Assembly: GCA_024697705.1 (NCBI GenBank)
Contig: JAILFF010000177.1
Span: 1 to 5,805 of the forward strand
DNA length: 5,805 nucleotides
Reading direction: 5' to 3'
DNA from: Ruminococcus sp.
Lineage (GTDB): Bacteria; Bacillota; Clostridia; Oscillospirales; Ruminococcaceae
The notes beneath the pieces were generated by a model, which was not told the origin of the DNA, made no database searches, and worked only from the letters and a program-made list of their open reading frames with translations. Made by a program: the position numbers and the translations under genes. Below are positions 3,474-5,805 of this stretch, one piece after another; the stretch's first letter is position 1; every line of letters starts with the position of its first letter.

Positions 3474-4943
3474 TTACGCCTCATATTTCGGCTCACAGGT
3501 GAGATGTACGCCTAACCTCTTGAATATGCGCTCGTCAACAGCCGAAAGGATGACCGTGGAGTGTACCTCGCAGCCGCGGAGCTTCGCTATCTGCTCCATT
3601 GCCTTCTTCGCGTTCTCGTCGGTGTTGGCGCATATCGAAAGCGCTATCAGAGTTTCGTCGGTGTGCATTCTCGGGTTGCTGTTGCCGAGATGATTTACCT
3701 TAAGCGCCATGATAGGCTCGATAACGTGCGGCGACATGAGCAGAACCTCGTCGTCGATATTCGCAAAATGTTTCAGTGCGTTCAGCAGCAGCGCCGATAC
3801 CGCGCCCAGCAGATCGGAGGTGCGCCCCGTGATAACGGTGCCGTCGGGCAGCTCCATAGCTGCCGCGGGAGCGCCCGTGGCTTTTTCCTTGTCGAGCGCG
3901 GCGGCGACTACCTTTCGGTCATCGACGGTGACGTTCGCCTGCTTCATGAGCAGTTCGAGCTTCATTACCTCGCTCTCGGAGATAAGCCCCTTGCGGTTCT
4001 CGCACATACCCGTGTAGTAGCGGCGGATAATCTCCTGCTTTGCCGCCTCGCGCACGGCTTCGTCGTCGATGATGCAGTTGCCCGCCATGTTCACGCCCAT
4101 ATCCGTAGGCGACTTGTAGGGCGATTCGCCCAGGATATTCTCGAACATCGCGTTCAGCACGGGGAATATCTCCACGTCGCGGTTGTAGTTTACCGTGGTC
4201 TTGCCGTAGGCTTCGAGGTGGAACGGGTCGATCATGTTCACATCGTTAAGATCGGAGGTCGCAGCCTCGTAAGCGATATTTACGGGGTGACGCAGCGGCA
4301 GGTTCCATATCGGGAAGGTCTCGAACTTGGCGTAGCCCGCGTCAATGCCCCTCTTGTGCTCATGGTAAAGCTGCGAAAGACAGGTCGCCATTTTACCGCT
4401 GCCGGGACCCGGGGCGGTAACAACGACAAGCCTGCGGGTAGTCTCGATATAATCGTTCCTGCCGTAGCCCTCGTCGCTTATTATGTATTTGAAATTCGAG
4501 GGATAGCCCTTTATGCTGTAATGGTGGTACACCCTTACGCCGAGAGCTTCAAGGCGCTTCTGAAATGCGTCGGCAGTAGGCTGATTGTCGTATCTCGTGA
4601 GGACCACGCTGCTGACGTAAAGCCCTATCTTCGTAAATACGTGGAAGAGCCTGATTACATCGACGTCGTAGGTGATGCCGAGGTCTCCCCTCACCTTGTT
4701 TTTCTCGATATCGTCAGAATTAATGACTATCACGATCTCCGCTTCGTCTTTAAGCTGACAGAGCATTTGCAGCTTACTGTCGGGCTTGAAGCCGGGGAGC
4801 ACCCTCGAAGCGTGGAAATCGTCGTACAGCTTGCCGCCGAATTCAAGATAAAGCTTGTCGCCGAACTGCGCGATACGCTGTCTGATATGTTCGGACTGCA
4901 TACTGAGGTATTTGTCGTTGTCAAAACCGATTTTGATACTCAT
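3474..4943 (-). CDS. UPF0371 / DUF1846 family protein, 489 aa
   Basis: This is a conserved bacterial protein of the DUF1846 (UPF0371) family, recognised along its full length and of the family's usual size (about 490-500 aa). Family landmarks seen are MSIKIGFDNDKYLSMQSEH at the N-terminus, LYLEFGGKLYDDFHASRVLP at about 31-50, APGPGSGK at 177-184, AYEAATSDLNDVNMIDPFH at about 224-242, SPTDMGVNM at 278-286 and HLGNSNPRMHTDE at about 418-430. The GPGSGK loop resembles a phosphate-binding loop, so nucleotide binding is plausible, but no reaction is established to my knowledge. No signal peptide or membrane helix is seen, so it is cytoplasmic. The ATG at 4943 has AGAGGA a few bases upstream; a TTG 14 codons earlier has no good site. 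It is flanked by its own promoter and terminator and so is a single-gene unit. Confidence 0.93.
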   Translation of the reverse strand: MSIKIGFDNDKYLSMQSEHIRQRIAQFGDKLYLEFGGKLYDDFHASRVLPGFKPDSKLQMLCQLKDEAEIVIVINSDDIEKNKVRGDLGITYDVDVIRLFHVFTKIGLYVSSVVLTRYDNQPTADAFQKRLEALGVRVYHHYSIKGYPSNFKYIISDEGYGRNDYIETTRRLVVVTAPGPGSGKMATCLSQLYHEHKRGIDAGYAKFETFPIWNLPLRHPVNIAYEAATSDLNDVNMIDPFHLEAYGKTTVNYNRDVEIFPVLNAMFENILGESPYKSPTDMGVNMAGNCIIDDEAVREAAKQEIIRRYYTGMCENRKGLISESEVMKLELLMKQANVTVDDRKVVAAALDKEKATGAPAAAMELPDGTVITGRTSDLLGAVSALLLNALKHFANIDDEVLLMSPHVIEPIMALKVNHLGNSNPRMHTDETLIALSICANTDENAKKAMEQIAKLRGCEVHSTVILSAVDERIFKRLGVHLTCEPKYEA

Positions 4944-5004
4944 GTCTTTTCCTCTCATCCCATTGGTTAAAAGTTCAACCGTCAAAAAATATTTTATCTA
5001 TTAT

Positions 5005-5033
5005 ATCATATCACGTTTCGGCAAAAAATGCAA
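5005..5033 (-). promoter_or_regulatory. Promoter of the DUF1846 gene
   Basis: On the minus strand, TTGCAT (5033-5028) is followed after 17 bp by TATGAT (5010-5005), with the extended TG at 5013-5012. An overlapping TATAAT (5005-5000) is an alternative -10. Transcription would start about 55 bases before the ATG at 4943. Confidence 0.7.
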
Positions 5034-5069
5034 GTAATTCGGCGAAATTTAAGAATTATTTTAGAATAG

Positions 5070-5096
5070 AAAAAAGCGCCGTCGGCGGGCGCTTTT
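5070..5096 (-). terminator. Terminator of the 73-aa XRE gene
   Basis: On the minus strand, GCGCC (5092-5088) pairs with GGCGC (5080-5076), extended by A-T pairs, and is followed by U residues at 5075-5070. The stem begins at the stop codon (5095-5097). On the plus strand the stem is followed by TTTT, so it may stop transcription both ways. Confidence 0.85.
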
Positions 5097-5316
5097 ATAG
5101 TTCTTTGTAATAAGTCTTGTTATTGGTAAGTCCGAGCAGGTAGTCGGTGTTGGTTTTGTACAGTTCGGCGAGGGCGATAAGCAGGTCAAGCGGTATCTCA
5201 TGCACTCCCAGTTCATAATTGCTGTAAGCTTGCTGGGAGCAGTTTATCATCTTTGCTATATCCTTTTGTTTGAGGTCATTGTCCTCGCGCAAATCTCTTA
5301 ATCGCCTGAATACCAC
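5095..5316 (-). CDS. Small XRE-family HTH regulator, 73 aa, GTG start
   Basis: This is a single-domain Cro/C1-type DNA-binding protein. It opens with FRRLRDLREDNDLKQ, has the scaffold helix at about 15-24 (LKQKDIAKMI) and the recognition helix at about 27-36 (SQQAYSNYEL), and ends DYLLGLTNNKTYYKEL. It is a clear paralogue of the 72-aa protein encoded just upstream (about 44 of 71 aligned residues identical by hand), including the CSQ..YSNYE core and the YYKE tail. The GTG at 5316 is preceded by GGGGTGG (5327-5321). The start codon and next codon lie inside a copy of the operator half-site ATACCACAA (5310-5318, plus strand), so repressor bound there would sit on the first codons. The gene is probably autorepressed through the palindrome at 5348-5368 (inference). 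Confidence 0.92.
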   Translation of the reverse strand: MVFRRLRDLREDNDLKQKDIAKMINCSQQAYSNYELGVHEIPLDLLIALAELYKTNTDYLLGLTNNKTYYKEL

Positions 5317-5339
5317 AAGTCCACCCCATTGTTTTTTAT

Positions 5340-5373
5340 AATTATATCATACCACAATTTGTGGTATGAATTC
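5340..5373 (-). promoter_or_regulatory. Promoter of the 73-aa XRE gene
   Basis: On the minus strand there is an extended -10, TGATATAAT, with TATAAT just downstream of the palindrome and TTCATA 18 bp upstream as a weak -35 (4 of 6). The palindrome at 5348-5368 fills the spacer, the same arrangement as in the 110-aa gene. Confidence 0.6.
5348..5368. promoter_or_regulatory. Operator palindrome of the 73-aa XRE gene
   Basis: ATACCACAATTTGTGGTAT (5349-5367) with flanking C and G gives perfect 10-bp arms around one central base. It occupies the promoter spacer. The half-site recurs alone as ATACCACAA at 5310-5318 over the gene start and as GTGGTAT at 5386-5392 upstream, pointing to a primary operator with two auxiliary half-sites. 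Confidence 0.8.
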
Positions 5374-5398
5374 CAACAATGAAACGTGGTATAAAAAT

Positions 5399-5419
5399 AA
5401 AAAAATCCCCTTAGCGGGG
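5399..5419 (-). terminator. Terminator of the 72-aa right-hand XRE gene
   Basis: On the minus strand CCCC (5419-5416) and GGGG (5410-5407) close a 5-nt loop, followed by A and a U-run over 5405-5399. The stem is short but all G-C, and begins one base after the stop codon ending at 5420. Confidence 0.75.
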
Positions 5420-5638
5420 TCAAATTTCTTTATAATAGAGCTTATTCGGCGTAAGCCCAAGCAGATAATCAACATTGGTGCGGTAGTATTCGGCAAGCCC
5501 GATAAGAATTTCGGTGGGAATATCCAGTTCGCCGCGTTCGTAGTTGCTGTAAACGCGCTGACTGCAATGCAGGACTTTTGCTATCTGCGTTTGTGTGAGG
5601 TCTGCGTCCTCTCTTAAAGCTCTAATTCTTTCGTACAT
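5420..5638 (-). CDS. Small XRE-family HTH regulator, 72 aa
   Basis: This is a single-domain Cro/C1-type DNA-binding protein and paralogue of the 73-aa protein downstream. It begins MYERIRALREDADLTQ. The scaffold helix is about 14-23 (LTQTQIAKVL), the recognition helix about 26-35 (SQRVYSNYER), and the end is NVDYLLGLTPNKLYYKEI. The recognition region differs from its paralogue at several positions (QRV..ER against QQA..EL), which fits the different repeat sequences in front of the two genes. The ATG at 5638 is preceded by AGGGTGA at about 5652-5646. A terminator follows at once, so the two paralogues are separate units despite lying in tandem. The upstream half-sites at 5652-5661 and 5700-5709 are the likely operator. 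Confidence 0.93.
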   Translation of the reverse strand: MYERIRALREDADLTQTQIAKVLHCSQRVYSNYERGELDIPTEILIGLAEYYRTNVDYLLGLTPNKLYYKEI

Positions 5639-5651
5639 ATAATATCACCCT

Positions 5652-5709
5652 TTTGTATATGTTTAACAAATCTCGTGCGAAATAATCATACACATTTATC
5701 ATATACAAA
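5652..5709. promoter_or_regulatory. Paired half-sites upstream of the 72-aa right-hand XRE gene
   Basis: TTTGTATATG (5652-5661) and CATATACAAA (5700-5709) are exact reverse complements 38 bp apart. The first overlaps the Shine-Dalgarno region. The second lies near two possible -10 boxes (TATGAT on the minus strand at 5690-5685 and 5703-5698). The spacing suggests two half-operators or a looped repressor rather than one palindrome. No clean -35/-10 pair could be assigned for this gene. Confidence 0.5.
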
Positions 5710-5723
5710 TTTGGGGCGGGGTA

Positions 5724-5752
5724 TTGACTTTTAGCGGAAAATCCGCTAAAAT
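5724..5752 (+). promoter_or_regulatory. Promoter of a gene beyond the right edge
   Basis: TTGACT (5724-5729) and TAAAAT (5747-5752), each 5 of 6 consensus, are separated by 17 bp. A perfect TATAAT also starts at 5752 but its spacing is 22 bp. The palindrome at 5731-5749 fills the spacer. A Shine-Dalgarno AAAGGGGG follows at 5791-5798, so the coding region should begin at about 5806. Confidence 0.75.
5731..5749. promoter_or_regulatory. Operator copy 1 of the off-window gene
   Basis: TTAGCGGAAAATCCGCTAA has perfect 8-bp arms around AAA, and T/A flanks extend the arms to 10 bp. It lies between the -35 and -10 boxes and overlaps the -10. Confidence 0.82.
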
Positions 5753-5765
5753 ATAATAGAGGGAC

Positions 5766-5784
5766 TTAGCGGATTTTCCGCTAA
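5766..5784. promoter_or_regulatory. Operator copy 2 of the off-window gene
   Basis: TTAGCGGATTTTCCGCTAA is the exact reverse complement of copy 1, centred 35 bp downstream, in the expected 5' untranslated region. With flanking C and G it would also fold as a 9-bp RNA hairpin 6 bases before the Shine-Dalgarno at 5791-5798. Confidence 0.82.
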
Positions 5785-5805
5785 GATGACAAAGGGGGTA
5801 ATATA

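Noticed and set aside
3561..4970. 469-aa plus-strand open frame
   Set aside because: It is antisense to the full-length DUF1846 gene; the openness comes from codon bias, and no family is recognisable.
5411..5417. TTAGCGG in the terminator loop of the 72-aa gene, matching the off-window operator half-site
   Set aside because: Only 7 bases match, with no inverted partner, and the position is explained by the terminator loop. It is likely chance.
1..5805. CRISPR array, tRNA, insertion sequence or attachment site
   Set aside because: No regularly spaced repeats, cloverleaf, transposase, integrase or flanking direct repeats were seen.

Overview
The window looks like chromosomal DNA of a Gram-positive Clostridia-type bacterium, most like the Ruminococcus/Oscillospiraceae group. 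The evidence is GG-rich Shine-Dalgarno sites, near-consensus sigma-A promoters that are often extended -10 type, many compact stem-plus-U terminators, a CIRCE box in front of an hsp20 gene, and a UPF0371/DUF1846 protein. The species assignment is inference. I saw no rRNA, tRNA, CRISPR array, transposase or integrase.

Layout. Positions 1-1104 (+): three small Cro/C1-type (XRE) DNA-binding proteins of 80, 72 and 110 aa, each with its own upstream region, ending in a terminator. Positions 1111-2448 (-): a membrane-anchored D,D-carboxypeptidase of the VanY/M15B type. Its start is best placed at a TTG (2370), because the upstream ATG of the longer reading frame is the promoter -35 box. Positions 2449-3300 (+): an A/T tract, a CIRCE element with an extra half-site, a long leader, an Hsp20 small heat-shock protein of 148 aa, and a strong terminator. 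Positions 3301-3423: a heptad-repeat/hairpin spacer. Positions 3424-5033 (-): DUF1846 protein of 489 aa with promoter and terminator. Positions 5070-5720 (-): two paralogous XRE proteins of 73 and 72 aa (about 62% identical by my hand alignment), each followed directly by a terminator. Positions 5721-5805 (+): promoter, two 19-bp operators and a Shine-Dalgarno site for a gene that must start just beyond the window.

The most notable theme is regulatory. Five XRE proteins, and probably a sixth off the right edge, flank three housekeeping or stress genes. Several of them have their own palindrome in or over the promoter: AACACAAATTTGTGTT for the 110-aa gene, ATACCACAATTTGTGGTAT for the 73-aa gene, and TTAGCGGAAAATCCGCTAA, repeated in reverse complement 35 bp downstream, for the off-window gene. 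This fits a set of autorepressing paralogues with diverged operators. Between the 72-aa and 110-aa genes, a fully consensus sigma-A promoter (TTGACA, 17 bp, extended TATAAT) lies on the minus strand and points into the 3' end of the 72-aa gene, where no minus-strand gene exists. It predicts an antisense RNA controlled by the same operators.

The hsp20 gene is expected to be under HrcA heat-shock repression. The peptidase and the DUF1846 protein appear to be separate single-gene units. No operon of two or more genes is evident.
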